Source: Gadus chalcogrammus (taxonomy: Eukaryota; Chordata; Actinopteri; Gadiformes; Gadidae). Taken from it: a stretch of DNA of 64,000 nucleotides. Below are positions 1-13,156 of this stretch, in pieces (positions within the stretch are counted from its first letter, which is position 1; the number at the start of each line of letters is the position of its first letter). The notes below the pieces were generated by a model that did no database searches, was not told the origin of the DNA, and saw only the letters and a list, made by a program, of their open reading frames with translations. The position numbers and the translations under genes are program-made. The stretch lies in contig NC_079422.1 of the NCBI RefSeq assembly GCF_026213295.1, positions 26,132,299 through 26,196,298 on the forward strand, written 5' to 3'.

Positions 1-1060
1 TCCAGCCACCACAAAAACACCCAGAGCGAGGCAGATGAAACCGGCCAAGTGGACCTACAGCTGTCACATCAAACTGCTTCATCATCAGAGAACTGCTGTC
101 CAGAGGTCTGGGGGTCTCCGGCCAGCACAAACTAAAAGCCCTCCTTTAACAGAGCCCAACACAAAGGCACTGTGTTTCAGTATGGCCTGAAGAACAATCA
201 ACACCATTGATGCGGAAGAAAAACAGCGGCCTGGGAGAACATCATGACCGTCTCTCCTGGCTTCAATAAAACCTAAGTTCCCAATTTATTTTGTCAGAAT
301 GACTGTTGTGCGATGGGTTAGCACTTGGCAAAATTCTGCCAAAGAGCATTTAGTGCGTCTGTGCCTCGCCATAAACGTAAACATGGCAGCAGCATTGGCA
401 CATTCACTACAAGAGCGCTATCTCTGTTGTTTATATTTATGTTTATATTCGCCCCTTAATCCTTTTCTGCAGAAACTTCTGCTTCTTCTTAAAAGAGGGA
501 AGAAGAAGGTGGGAAGCGATTACTTCAGGAGTTATCCGGCGCTGATTTCCACCTTTCCGGGGCGTTCCGGGAAGGGGACCGGCTGTCAAAGCGGTAATTG
601 AGCTCGCTCAGGATCCAGACATAGGTAAATATGTATGAGGCACTCTTTCCTAAGGGAGAGCTCCGAGCAGACAGGAATGAGCTCCATGCCGGAGGAGATG
701 GACTCACATAAGTGAGCTGGTACACAGCAGTTCACTTATGTAGAATAATTACACGTGGCGAGCGCCCGTTGCTACTGCCACCCGAACTGTCACTCCAAAC
801 TGTCACTCCATCCGCGAGTCAGGCAGAGAGAGACATGACCTATGGGCCAACCCCCTAGGCTGCTCATCATTCATGGACCCGCAGACTCACAGAGCCAGTC
901 ATGCTGGAACGCACATCTGCAAGATTTATATTGAGCGAAAGGTTGGAAAATGTATTATTACAGGCTGTCTCTGTATTAGGCTAGAGATGGTAATGTTTAG
1001 GCATAAGGTTAGATATAGTGAGGTTCAGGTATTTTGGTACAGGTGGTTAGCTTTAGGCCT
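1..1060. other. gene-free stretch, moderate-complexity non-coding DNA
   Basis: No open frame here has exon-like composition with splice sites. The first 300 bases are of balanced composition and not repeat-like, which would fit a conserved non-coding element, but one sequence alone cannot show that. Confidence 0.4.
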
Positions 1061-1066
1061 TAGTTA

Positions 1067-1254
1067 GAGATGGTTACAGAGAGATGGTTATGTTTAGTTG
1101 TTAGGGTAGAGATGGTAAAAGAGAGATAGTTATGTTTAGGTTTTAGGGTAGGGATGGTTACAGAGAGATGTTTATGTTTAGGTTTTAGGGTAGGGATGGT
1201 TACAGAGAGATGGTTATGTTTAGGTGTTAAAGTAGAGATGGTTACAGAGAGAAG
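1067..1254. repeat. 42-bp minisatellite, about 4.5 copies
   Basis: A 42-nt unit beginning GAGATGGTTACAGAGAG and ending TTTTAGGGTA repeats head to tail about 4.5 times with a few substitutions. Degenerate earlier copies may begin near 980. It ends beside a GGGTTAGGGTTAG stretch resembling a short telomere-like motif. Confidence 0.85.
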
Positions 1255-1267
1255 GGTTAGGGTTAGC

Positions 1268-2330
1268 TAACATGATACAGGATCGTCTCCCGTGATACAG
1301 CTGCACCGCATCACACGGGGAACTGTGTTTTGTCGCGGAGAGCTTTGCCAAAGCTACCTTGTAATTTCACTTTGTGTTTTTTTGCGCTAAATCTGCTCGG
1401 TGACATAAACATGGAGAGACAAAAGGACATGATTGTTTACAGGAAGTGTGGTACAATTGCGAGCACAGAATAGGCTATAATAATACTTGAAGAGGAGGAT
1501 TATAAAGCACAAAAGCAGGATGTTTGAATCATCCACGCTCGGGAATGCATGGCCTATTCTTTATGGCGACATTTATGGCAATAATAACGTTGAGCTTTAT
1601 GCGGATAGGAGGTGCATCTGAACATGTAGGGCCAATAAGATATACTAGACCCTGTCTTATTTCGGTTTCCGATATTTTTCCAAGCCTGTGCTGACTTAGT
1701 TAATAGTCTATTTGGAGTACATTTCAATTATCTTCCTCTGACTCTTTGGTTTCGATACGCCTTGCTATCTGTTTAATGTAAGGTCTCTGGACAACAGCTC
1801 GAATCATCTATACCGTGGAGGTAAGGTAAGGAGCGAAAACGTAGACTCTGTGAGGCTTTCAACCATTTTGTGGGGTTCTTTCAATAACCAGGACAGGATA
1901 AAGTGGGTGAAGACTATAGTAGAGGGGCAAATAACAGTGACAGTCACTTTATTAAAAACCACACATAAAACATAAAATATATACTGTTCATCTCTGGGTT
2001 ACAGAACACATGGAAAGCCACGCTTTGGTAAACAATAGTAATCTTCTACATATGTTTATTTTGTGTTGCTTATTATCAAGGAAACATTGCAAGAACCCAT
2101 GCTGGTAGACTTCATTCTTTGACTCTACCCCCTGGTTAACATATCCTCAGCTCAATAGACCCGTTCAGTGCAGTCCCAGATCGCCATTCTATGTTATGAT
2201 GCACCAGGCAACTTGACAATGTTTATGTGTTCATGTGCGTGTGTGTGCGTGCGAGCATGTGGAGTATGCGTGGGTGTGTGCATGTGTGTTTTACCAGATG
2301 ACAGCCCTGCTGAGTTGTCCTCTAAACTCG
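1268..2330. other. gene-free stretch
   Basis: AT-rich non-coding sequence with no supported exon. A short GT-rich imperfect microsatellite lies at about 2235-2290, just before the polypurine tract. Confidence 0.5.
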
Positions 2331-2335
2331 GCTGC

Positions 2336-3125
2336 AGGGGAGGAAGAGGAGGAGGAAAGGAAGACAAGGATGATGAGGTAGAGGAAGGAAGAGGATGAGG
2401 AGGGGAAGGAAGAGGGTAGGGGGGGATGGGGGGGCTGCCAAAGGAGCAGTCACACACATGCCAAGTCCAGAGGAGGGTAGATGAAGAGGAAGAGGAGGAG
2501 GAGGAGGAGGAGGAGGAGGAGGAGGAGGAGGGAGAGGAGGAGGAGGAGGAGGAGGAGGAGGAGGAGGAGGAGGAGGAGGAGGGAGAGGAGGAGGAGGAGG
2601 AGGAGGAGGAGGAGGAGGAGGAGGGTGAGGAGATGGAGGACGGAGAGGGGGAGGAGGAGGAGGAGGAGGAGGAGGAGGAGGAGGAGGAGGAGGAGGAGGA
2701 GGAGGAGGAGGGAGAGGAGGAGGAGGAGGAGGAGGAGGGGGAGGAGGGGGAGGAGGAGGAGGAGGAGGAGGAGGGTGAGGAGATGGAGGACGGAGAGGGG
2801 GAGGAGGAGGGAGAGGAGGGGGGGGAGGAGGAGGAGGAGGGGGAGGAGGAGGAGGACGGAGAGGGGGAGGAGGAGGGAGAGGAGGAGGAGGAAGAGGAAG
2901 AGGGAGAGGAGGGAGAGGAGGAGGAGGAGGAGGGGGAGGAGGAGGAGGAGGGGGAGGAGGAGGGAGAGGAGGGGGAGGGGGAGGAGGAGGAGGAGGAGGT
3001 TGAGGAGGGAGGGGAGGAGAGGAGGGGAGGAGAGGAGGGAGAGGAGATGGGGAGGAGGTGAGAGGGGAGAGGAGGGAGAGGAGGGAGAGGAGGTGAGAGG
3101 GGAGAGGAGGGAGGAGGGAGGAGTT
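2336..3125. repeat. polypurine (GGA/GAG)n tract, about 0.8 kb
   Basis: Nearly 800 bases on the + strand are almost purely G and A, mostly GAG/GGA triplets with internal higher-order duplications (a block containing GGTGAGGAGATGGAGGAC occurs twice, near 2622 and 2773). All the long open frames here are poly-Glu, poly-Arg, poly-Ser or poly-Leu artefacts. Such mirror-symmetric purine runs can form triplex (H-DNA) structures; that is known of the sequence class and was not tested here. Confidence 0.95.
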
Positions 3126-3212
3126 GGGGTTGGCAGAACATCTGGTGATCTGTACGTGTCATGAATCCTACTGTCACCCTGTCCTCCTCTCATCCCCCCC
3201 CCCCCCCCCCGC

Positions 3213-4370
3213 CTACCAACCAAATTAAATAATAAACGCAACCAAGCGGTGTACCGTCGGCAGCCAACAGCCGACATGACAGCTGCAATTGCCTGTTGTT
3301 GCCCAAGATGGTGGAGCAGCAGAGTGCAGCTCCGTCACCACTACCCTCTTCTCACTCCTCGTACTCTTCCCCTGTCCATCTCCGCGCTCCCACTTTGTCC
3401 TGACACACGTTTGTCATTTTTTTCTCCGTCTCTGTTAGCCATCTCTCTTTCTGCATTAGTGAAGAGACTCTCTGGGTTTTGTTTTTCTCGGAATTCAGAC
3501 GTCCCAGCAGGGCGGCGAGGCGGTGAGATGCACCACGTGCAAACGTCCAAATAGCTGCTGTTTATCAAGTCGGACGAGGGGAGAGTTCGGGACGATGTCA
3601 GGATCGACTTTTGGACGGGCAGAGTGGTACAGGTGTGGCTCGCCGAAAAGGTTTAGTTTGATCCGCAACGTCTGCATGATCAAGATGCACTAACCCCTGC
3701 CTGCAGCTAAATTACTAACATTTCCTACCTATCTATTATTTATCTAACAATTATCTGAAAGTTGCTTTGGATGAGGGTTGAATTACTAAATAAAATATAG
3801 TAATAGCATTGAAAACAGACCAAACAGGCATTGGAACAGACCGTGGATGAATTCAGTTTGACACTTCAGCCATACAGCACACATATCAAGATGTTTGCAT
3901 CCTTCATTAGCATGTATTGACAGATTGCATCTGCTCATTTAGTGTTTCCGAAAGGGTAAACCATTGCTGATATGCGCACAGTCAATTAATGCCCATTGAT
4001 TATTCATATATTCCTTTCACAGGAGTCAACGCACACGTGTGTTGAAATTCAGGAACTGCACTGTATATCAAAATGTTGTCATCAACACGGCTTTTGCGAG
4101 CACGCCCACCCGTTAATTAAGGAGAGCTGCAACATGGCATGCAGCTGACGTACGCTCTTCAGCTGAGGACCGCCCAAGTCAGTCAACCTTAACTTATACT
4201 ACGCCGCAAACAAAGCAGGGGAATAGATGAATGAATAAACATTTTCATGAGTACCATTTCATCTAAACTGCATCTGATTAGAATCCCTTTCAGCAAATAT
4301 CAAAGATGAGCAAGCTCCACTGGCTGGGAGGCCACTGCGTACTCCCGCTATGCCCTGTCTCACTCACTTA
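3213..4370. other. gene-free stretch
   Basis: Begins just after a run of C at about 3197-3211. No supported exon. A relic near 3755 (GTTGCTTTGGATGAG) resembles the tail shared by many teleost SINE-type repeats. Confidence 0.4.
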
Positions 4371-4374
4371 GCAG

Positions 4375-4490
4375 AGCAGGGCATTGACATTGCAAGGGTT
4401 TGGGGTTCCATTCCTACTGGGGCTGCGCTTGCTATTCATCCAATAATGATGCACTCACTGTATAGTTAATGTCTTTGAACGAAAGTGCAA
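4375..4490 (+). repeat. degenerate tRNA-derived SINE-like element
   Basis: GGTTCCATTCC at 4404-4414 resembles the B box of a tRNA promoter. It is preceded by a tRNA-like AGCAGAGCAGGGCATTGACA block and followed by a SINE-like AATGATGCACTCACTG stretch. Together these resemble old tRNA-derived fish SINEs. The family was not identified. Confidence 0.45.
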
Positions 4491-4499
4491 GGACCAAAA

Positions 4500-6870
4500 G
4501 GTATATTTGATATATTATGGCCCGTCGTAATGATCTTCCCCGAGGTCATGGCTGGAAGCAAAGCATATGACGTGCCCCTTATTTTCCAGCCTTATTTTAT
4601 GTCTGCTGTTAGTGGATATTGCTGTATTTTATGTTTCAATGTGAGCCGCGTTGAAGGAAGATTTATGGAACTTGTGGTGGCAAAAGTCGAAACAGGTGAC
4701 CTACGATCTGTATATGAATGTCTGGATCTGGATGCAGGCAGACTGTCAACTAGCAGTAACCCACCAGTAGATGAGTTTCGGGTTCTCTGGATTTTTGCAT
4801 ACGGTAGTTTCGTAAAAAAACAAGTGTGGCGGAGGAGGGGTGCGTTATGTGGTGGTGCGAAATAATGAGCATGTGGTCCACAGAGCCCACATACTAGACC
4901 ATCCATGATCAGGACTTCACCGGATTCTGGGGAATTCTCTTCCATCCTCATTCTGTTTTGAAGGACAGGTATGAAACATTCTATGCAGTGTGTGTTCAAA
5001 TACAAACAAAGAATAGGAATGTTTACCATTCTCATGCGAGATGTGTGTAGGAACGAATATGTCCCTCTATACAAGAAATGATTCTCTTTCCATGAGAACG
5101 GAAAATATCTCCCTAAAAAAGAGATTCTGCTCTGTCCCTGTTAACGGGTTTATAGTTTAAAATACGAGTCCAAGGATTTTCAGCGAAGCACAAACCCTTT
5201 TTCATGCCCTCTAATAAATTCAGCATCATGAAAGTGGATGATTGTGAGTCCACAGGGAGTCCATTTTAATTGTGTGCAATGGGATTTAGGAAGTAAATCA
5301 CTTTGTCGATTGGTTATCTAACTACAAAGTTCTCTGGCACCTGTAGCTATCTGCCCTCCAGCCAAGGGAGGATTCCGGACAATAACAACCACACAAAGGG
5401 GTCTATCCGAGAACAGGGGCTGCTATAGGAGCTGCTACAAATGCCATTTGTCAAATGCCCAGTAATGGTACACTTAACCATAACCAGGTCATTTCACTTA
5501 ACTGTTCATATTGACAATCAAGTCAAATTAATGTATTTTAATTACCTTAAAGAAATGATATATCATAATGGACAAGACAGCGTGTTGCCAAACAGTGACT
5601 GGAATGTGTTCAGTATAGTCCTGTAAATAGGCTATGCAATTTGTTATAACCTGGTAGAGAGAATGCGATTTTGAAAGTGCAATCAAGCCAGTTAACATGT
5701 TTTCAAGAAGGGAGAAGGCTGATTAGTGTGATTAGTTGTTAATGGTTGCAAATGTTGTTAGTGCCCGTTTGATATGGACAACAATCGCATGTGACGTAGA
5801 TTTTCTGCTCCCATAAAAGCTTTCGTTTGCCAGATGAATAGAAACCTGGTGTAAACATATTGCCTATAAGCAAGACGAAGGCCAACATTGTGTATTTCAA
5901 TTAGAATTCTTCGATGCTCGATTTATTACGATTTTGCCTTCATTTATGAAAATAACTAAATGGCCTCGCAACGCTCCTCTACACTTCAAATAATATTTGT
6001 ATTCATCTATTTTAAACAGTTCCGTCTGTAGTATTTCTAATGTCACTGTTTATATCGGTAAGTAACAAACAACATATAAATGGCAAAGGAAATGATGTTG
6101 ATCTTCACCCTAGGTAGCAGAATAATGAAAGCAGAAGAGATGGGGGGGGGGCATGCCTTCTACTGTGTACAGTCAAAGGTTGTTTGTTGTAACAGAGCTT
6201 CCAGAATGTACTTTATTTTCTGCCACTAGCCTCAGACACACATGTGAGACCATAACATCAAACAATTAAAGGGGATTGAAGCAGCCTTTAAAATGGTCTT
6301 ATTTACAACACATATACTCTACTGAATGTGTAGGAAAAAATATGCTTGACTTCAGTAATATGGTAAATCAATAACACAACATATACGTACATGAAAGACG
6401 TTCAGATACTGGGGCAAGGATGCAGTTTAAGGAGCAAAGTCTGAATTATGAGGACTACTTGTATCTACACTGCCATCATCGGTGAGCTCATTCAAACACC
6501 TTAAAAAACAAAGCTTCTGAATGTAGAACAACAATGTGGGTGAATCCATCATCTGAAGTGCGATGTCCTGACATGAACTTGTCCTCCCCTGAACACAGGC
6601 TGTTCCAGCACCCCTCCAAACACTCATTCAATGTTGATTTTTCTTTTGAGAGATTTCGCAGCGCATTGTGTTGTTTTTGTATTCTTGGAATTGCTTCTGA
6701 ACATGTTTCTGCCTCATCCCCGTTGTCAGGAATCGCTTGAACACCCAGGACAAAATAGCAAAATAAAAAACCGATGGAATAGACCTCTGCAGCATATTTA
6801 TTCAACTCAAGACAATTACATCGTCCACATTTGACACACACACATAAACACACTCACGCAACTTCGACAA
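4500..6870. other. gene-free stretch
   Basis: Mostly AT-rich non-coding DNA. Short open frames exist on both strands, for example 4485-4865 and 6488-6853, but they overlap each other, lack splice context and resemble no family I recognise. Nothing else is supported. Confidence 0.45.
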
Positions 6871-6879
6871 AGAACAGAA

Positions 6880-7235
6880 GGGGCCTGGAGCCGCACTTCT
6901 TTACAGCTCAAGTGTGGTCTTGTGGTAACAGGGCTTTAATTAGCCACGCCAAACACAGACGAGCAGAGCACCTTCTGACTAAGGAGACGGGCGGCTCCAT
7001 ACTTTGTGCTTCCTGCCCCGAAGACAATCAATCCGCTTCAATCCTGTTCCAATTCCGTAGAAAGCAGGGGGAGAGCTGCATTGCACAGGGAGGGAACCTA
7101 CTCTTATCGGGGCTGTCACCAAACACATGCACGAGAAAAAAGAATCCCTGCCTGTCATGCCGATTTCAGCGTCCTAGTTGTGCGTGCTTAGTTAAAGCGC
7201 TGTGAATTGATTTCCTGACAGCTGGAGGGCAGCAA
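6880..7235. other. candidate conserved non-coding element
   Basis: A block of mixed composition between AT-rich flanks, with no repeats and no exon signature. It contains a TAATTAG word, CACGCC words and a CTGACAGCTGGAGG block. Its complexity resembles teleost enhancer elements. This is a composition judgement only. Confidence 0.2.
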
Positions 7236-7239
7236 GTGC

Positions 7240-8200
7240 TACTACACTACAAAGGGTTCATGTGCACACGAGCTGACATCCTGGCACTTTGCTCTGGCAT
7301 ATTCCACTGTCCCCATTATCCAGTGTTTGTTCTAGAAGGAAGATCGGATCAACTCAGACTTCATCAAGATGAAAGATGAACATGTCCTGACGATGAAGAT
7401 AACATCTGACACGTCTGTGTCGAAGTGCAGGTTTTTTTTACTTAAGATGATATATGTCATACGCTCCAGATATAGTCTTACTTGCAATGCTCATGTCTTT
7501 TCACTGTTATATGAAGTGATTTATTATTATGATTCATTATTACCTATTAATTACTTTGTTTTGGTCCAGCAAAACAGGAAAGACTTATGATAATTGTGCA
7601 CCAAGGAGAAGTCTCCCACCGACAAGATAATAAACTCATCCAGGAGGGTGCATGTTATGGCGGAAACATGCAGTTGAATAAAATCATCGGGTTCAGACTT
7701 AAAAAAAAAAAGAAAAAGGAATCTCCTGCACCAGGTTTCCACGCTGTCTAAACATAGTCCATGGAGTTCTATAGGTATGAAATATGAAAACCAGTCACCT
7801 ATGATTATGCCACCCATCAAGATAGGAGCTGTGGGGTGTATAATCAGCCCTTGATGTATTCCTCCGCCCGCCTGGCTGTTCCTGCTTCCTGCCGCTAACC
7901 TTCCCTCTTATCGGCGTTCATTGGGGCTCATTACGCGTGCTGGCATCCATCAGTGTCAGCCGATCGGTGGGCCAGCGGGAACATTACATGACGTTACCGA
8001 GGGTCGGAGCCGGGCGGTGGGGGTCCCCCCCCCCCCCCCCCAGAGTGATTCACGGCTGTCTCTGGTCTGAACCCGGGGCTCCGTGCGGGTCGCGCGGACC
8101 AGACCCCTCCACCGCCCCGGCCCCCCCTCGCCCCTCACCTCCTGAATTATAAATCACACACACAGCGAGAAATTAGCATTGCAGGCGCATTGTGTGCATT
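7240..8200. other. gene-free stretch ending in GC-rich DNA
   Basis: AT-rich DNA followed at 7870-8150 by a GC-rich block with a C run at about 8027-8041. No supported exon. Confidence 0.4.
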
Positions 8201-8204
8201 GTAC

Positions 8205-8605
<401 letters not shown>

Positions 8606-8879
8606 TGTTTAGTGCTGATACGGACCTATCCAATAAACGGGAAAAAAAAAAGCATAGCGGCAGAGTTTTATCTCCTGCGTGCCAGTGTGTGGGCTCGGGG
8701 CCAGGGAGAGCGCTGGGAGGTCTGGATCCTCACTCTATCGGCCACATTATGAAAAGCGACACTTTAGAAGTCCTGCATAAACCTCCTCCTGGTAGCTTTA
8801 TTGGCTGGCTATGCTGGGGAATCATCTGGGGACCTGGGGGAGACCAGCGGAGCTCAATGGAGATGCCGGCATTCTAAAC

Positions 8880-9165
8880 GCTACAGCTGGGAGGGGGATT
8901 GGAATGCATGAGTAAATACAATGTGTTGAGTATTCATAACTTCCAGAGGTTTGAGGAGGCTTCCCCCACCACCTCACCAATAAAGGCTCTCTGGGAATCA
9001 GCGAGGGATAATGCCCACGGAGACAGTCCATATTGCAAAATAATAAACCGCTTCCAGGTGATGCAGGACACTGACACGACGGGGAGGGATTTAATTCACA
9101 ATAATGACCAGTTTGCAGTACATTATCTTAGTTATTACACGGCTAATAACTAAAGAAATCAATTA
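8880..9165. other. candidate conserved non-coding element rich in homeodomain-like words
   Basis: This block contains TTTAATTCACAATAATGACC, GGCTAATAACTAAAG and CAATTATTTTA, words typical of homeodomain and POU binding regions. It has no coding signature. A + strand open frame at 8899-9153 lacks splice context and looks fortuitous. Conservation cannot be judged from one sequence. Confidence 0.25.
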
Positions 9166-9425
9166 TTTTATTTGAAATGAATCCCTTTTTTTTAAATAAA
9201 AAATGACAAAGGAAAAAGTATCACTGATATCCTATGATTTAAAATAGTGCCGATAGTTATTCATAGCAGCAGTCAGAAATATAAATAACAGATAACGGAC
9301 TGCTGAAAGCCATAATTGAAAATCAAGTACTTAACCAAGCTGTGCAATAAGTAAGGGATGATTTACTAAGCAAACCCTGACCGGGTGACACAGACTTGGT
9401 TTCACCCTGAGGGCTCATTAAAGTC

Positions 9426-9518
9426 TTAGGCCCAATCCCATTTCTACCCCTTACCCCTTCAAAACAAGGGGGAGGGGTAAGGGTAAGGGGTAAGGGGTAG
9501 AAATGGGATTGGGCCTTA
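9426..9518. mobile_element. short palindromic MITE with TTA target duplication
   Basis: The arm starting GGCCCAATCCCATTTCTACC at 9429 is matched by its reverse complement ending at 9515, with only a few bases of loop. TTA sits immediately outside both ends (9426-9428 and 9516-9518). A 3-bp TTA duplication fits the PIF/Harbinger superfamily; the superfamily call is inference. Confidence 0.75.
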
Positions 9519-9519
9519 G

Positions 9520-11310
9520 ATTCAGTATAACAGCATCCCTCTCCTTTGATATGTCTTTGTTGAACCAACACTAAGGCCAGGTTTTTCGGAATCCTTCGCT
9601 CACACACAATTAAAAAATACTGCAATCAAGTTTCATTGTATGCCTCTGCACAAACTACGCAACAAACTGTCAACACATTCCAAGGGTAAAAGTCAACCCA
9701 TTTTGACGTTTATTTTGTACACTATTGCAGTGTAAAACTTTTACAACCTAGAACAATTAGAAGATTTCAGTGTATATTAGCATCAAATTTAAGCTAGCTT
9801 AGCTGTATACTGCAACTGGTAGGATGCGCGCACAGTCCCGCTCGCTCTTCCCGCTCGCAGGTTACCAAACGAAGATAGTGTTAGGTGCTGCTGTTGGCCA
9901 AGCATGCATTGGCCTTTAGAGAAGGTTGCTGTCAGCTCTCTTATGGGCTGGCACAGATCTTACTGCAAGTCTTGACCCCTGACTGTAGGTTAGGGAAATA
10001 ATTGTAGTTAAAGGTTTAATTGCTCTTTAATCGTTGTGAACCACTGCATTTAAGTGATTACTCTGTCTGCAGTAATTATAGCATTTTACATCAGGGGGAG
10101 CTGAAACTATTCTACTTAAAGTAGGGTGGGCAGTTTTGTAGAAGATGTAGCACATTTATTTTCTGCATACTGTGTATTTTCTGAATCTATCTTTCCTTTT
10201 TTACATGTTTAGGATTAGTTCATTGGGATATGCATATTTCAATTAAAACGTAATCTGTTTGAATATAACATTTCTTATCCAAATTTAATATAAATATGGG
10301 TAAAATGTTTAAATGTTTATGGTTGAATAATGTCGAATACATATTTAATAGAATAAATGTTCGACATTGTTTAGGCTTCTCTAAATTAATTGTGAACTAA
10401 TACATAGTGTTCTTAAATACACATAACGAGTGTATTCTCACACAAAGAGAACATAGGACCTAACATATACCTGTTATATTGCCAACAGAGAGAGGGCCTT
10501 CGTCATTGGTCAGAGTATTCACCAATGAAATTTATTTCAACATAATATCTATATTAATATATTCCAACACAAACAATGTGCTTTTCATCAAATGGCAACA
10601 GCGAGAGACCAGAGTCTGTCACATTGACCTTTGAACCCATTACCCCCCCCCCCCCCCCCCCCCCCCCCATGTTACACAACACAACGCCATCAGAACAGGG
10701 TCCGGATGGGGGAGGTGGGAGGGGGGCTGTGGTGCATTACCACAGGGCGCTGGATAGAGATGACACCCCCATAACAGCGTCATCACCTGTGCTGATGGCA
10801 GGGATTCTTATCCGTGGTGGCCTCGACCTTAACGCGCTATTATCCTGTGAAAGGGGTCGAAGGTGCTGCTGATAAGGTCCCAGGATGTTGATGTACACCG
10901 GAAAACCCCACACAGACACAGCCAGCGCAGATGGAGCCCGCAATACACACAGGCAGTCATTATGGAGCAGCATGTGTAAACTAATTGCCCCCGGCCCAGC
11001 AGATCCACTCGTAATGAGTAGAGACTGGCTCGTTCCCCCCTGGAGATCTGGGTCTGATGGACTATGTGGAGGTGCGCCATTGTGCACCACAAAGCCAAAC
11101 GCAACGCAATACTGCTTCTGCTACCACTGGTTAATACAGTGTAAGGGTTAGCATAAGCAAAATCAGTACAAGAGAAATTGAGCCGGTATTCCTCGGTCAG
11201 TGTAAAAAAGCGAACCATGCCGGGAAAAAGGCGGGCATAAGACAGGCATATTTGGCAGTGTAAAAGCGTTTTGTGCCCTTTATTTACCTTTTTTTTTTTA
11301 TTACATTTTT
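9520..11310. other. gene-free stretch
   Basis: AT-rich non-coding DNA with a (C)26 run at 10643-10668. The 11 kb segment has several overlapping opposite-strand open frames, none with recognisable domains. Confidence 0.45.
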
Positions 11311-11319
11311 TATTATCTG

Positions 11320-11383
11320 CGGGCCTCACTGAGTGAGGATGCGGGCCGCATGTGGCCCACGGGCCGCCAGTTGCCCATCCCTG
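11320..11383 (-). mobile_element. terminal fragment of a hAT-like transposon
   Basis: Read on the minus strand, the segment starts CAGGGATGGGCAACTGGCGG and continues with alternating GGCCC/CGGGCC words. CAGGG-type termini of this form are common at hAT element ends in vertebrates. The opposite end was not found, so this is a fragment or relic. Confidence 0.4.
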
Positions 11384-11399
11384 CCTAGATGTATGACGG

Positions 11400-13050
11400 A
11401 TAGATGAGCAACGTTTGCTACAGTCCACTGGTTAGGCTGGTAGACTGATCTAGCAGATTTTCAAAACGGCTTATGATTACTAATCAGGCTCACACTTGGT
11501 GGTATAATATGGGACCTTTAACATGGAGAGGCCCCCTGGAGGAATCTATCCCCTGAACCTGGAAGTGTGAACAGCATGCTTACTATTTAACGTAAGAGAG
11601 TATGGCTTCATAGTATGTTGTCAAAAAAGCTAAAATGTTGTCTGCACCATCAACTCTGTTTCTGCTGAGATTTTGCAGGAAAGGTTGGATCTTTTTGCAA
11701 TTATTTCCCAACAACTGTATGAGGCAGAACTACTCTGCGGACTCTCCAGAAAATACTAAAGTGTAACAGTTTCCCTTCAGGCTAGAGGCAGAGGATGGGG
11801 TTTTAAATGGAGACTCTAAAATAGAGAGGTGAACAACGGAAGAGGTTTTTGTGATGTATGTCTGCTGTCCTCATGATGTTGCTGGTAACATGTCACAGAC
11901 ATAATTAACAGACCCTCAGATAACTGTTCCACATGGAATCGTGGCATTTAGTGACATTTAGGTGAAATAATTGGGCAGTGTTGCATACTGACAATCATTA
12001 CTCTAAAGGAAAAAATTGTTAGTGTGGTCAACTCCTAGCAGGAAGGTGTGCTTTGGACAAAAGACAAGATAGGATATAATAAACCTTTAATCTTTGAAGC
12101 GTGTTTGATTCTTCCATGGACATTTGGGCGACCGCGCCTCCAGTTGGATTTGTAGTCAGTAGAGGCTAATCTGAGGTTCAGATAGGCAGCACGTTTGCTT
12201 TCAATGTATGGACATTAAAACAGAGGATGGATGGATGGATGCCTGCATACACTGAGATTCATACATTTTCCATCCATCTTGCTTGGCGTGCATAAACGCA
12301 CACACACACTTTCTCTCTCTCACGCACAGACACTCACATAGGCAAGCATCTGTATATTTTGCGAAGAGTAAAAAAGTAAAGTGTCGCGAAAGAACCTGTG
12401 ACTGCCGAGGCAGGGTTACAACGAGATCTCTATCTATGTGAGGCGATAATGCTATTGGTTTACTTTTGAAACCAAAAGCTGCCATCAGTGTGTGACATTA
12501 GTGTCTGGGGAGGGGTCAACCGGGAGAGTGGCGCAGGGTATTTACACGCCTCCATTGTAACCAAATGTATTCTACTACTGCCCTCCTGCGACACACTCGC
12601 AACAATCACACACAGCCCCTTCACCGCGCTAGACTACAGTTATAGAGCAACAGACGTCCTTTACAAAATTCTTAAATACCCCTAATAGGGTTTGCGTCAA
12701 GAGTGAATAGGAGACCTGTGAAGAAGGACATTTGTAAAACTACGAGAAACAAGCAAAAGAAACGGTCTGAATGTTCGGGTAATTGTACAAGAACCCTGGA
12801 AAGGGCAAAGGGTTTACCACAGACGTGACCAACATGAAACAAGGAGCAATCACAGTCCATGCACTGATCAAATCACATCCCTTTATTTTATGCAATACCA
12901 AAAAGCAATGATGAGGCAAAGCAGTCTTCTTCAGACACAATCAAATTGCAGCTGAAATTTGTATCTCACATGCGCAAAATGTCATTGCATGCCATCAATT
13001 CGTTGCAATAGCCACAGTGTTAGAATATATACAAACATTTATACATCTTT
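11400..13050. other. gene-free stretch
   Basis: Non-coding DNA with a few ATGG repeats near 12220-12240 and a short CA-rich stretch near 12300. No supported exon. Confidence 0.4.
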
Positions 13051-13063
13051 TTTTTTCTACTAC

Positions 13064-13156
13064 GTTGACGCCCACACAAAACATATAACCACATTGACGG
13101 GGAATACCACCAACTTATTCCAGCACCTGCGGGAGAGACATGTGGTGGAATGGCAG
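13064..13156 (+). pseudogene. decayed BED zinc-finger fragment (hAT/ZBED type)
   Basis: The frame starting at 13064 reads Val-Asp-Ala-His..., then GNTTNLFQHLRERH. The G-N-T-x-N-L-x-x-H-L-x-x-x-H pattern is the second half of a BED finger, as in hAT transposases and ZBED proteins. The upstream Cys-x-x-Cys pair is missing (the corresponding stretch reads VDAH), so the zinc site is broken. No transposase catalytic region follows in frame. It is most likely a transposon relic. Confidence 0.5.

Noticed and set aside
2194..3277. Long open frames (up to 327 codons) of poly-Ser/Pro, poly-Leu, poly-Glu and poly-Arg
   Set aside because: They are the translations of one polypurine/polypyrimidine tract in several frames on both strands.
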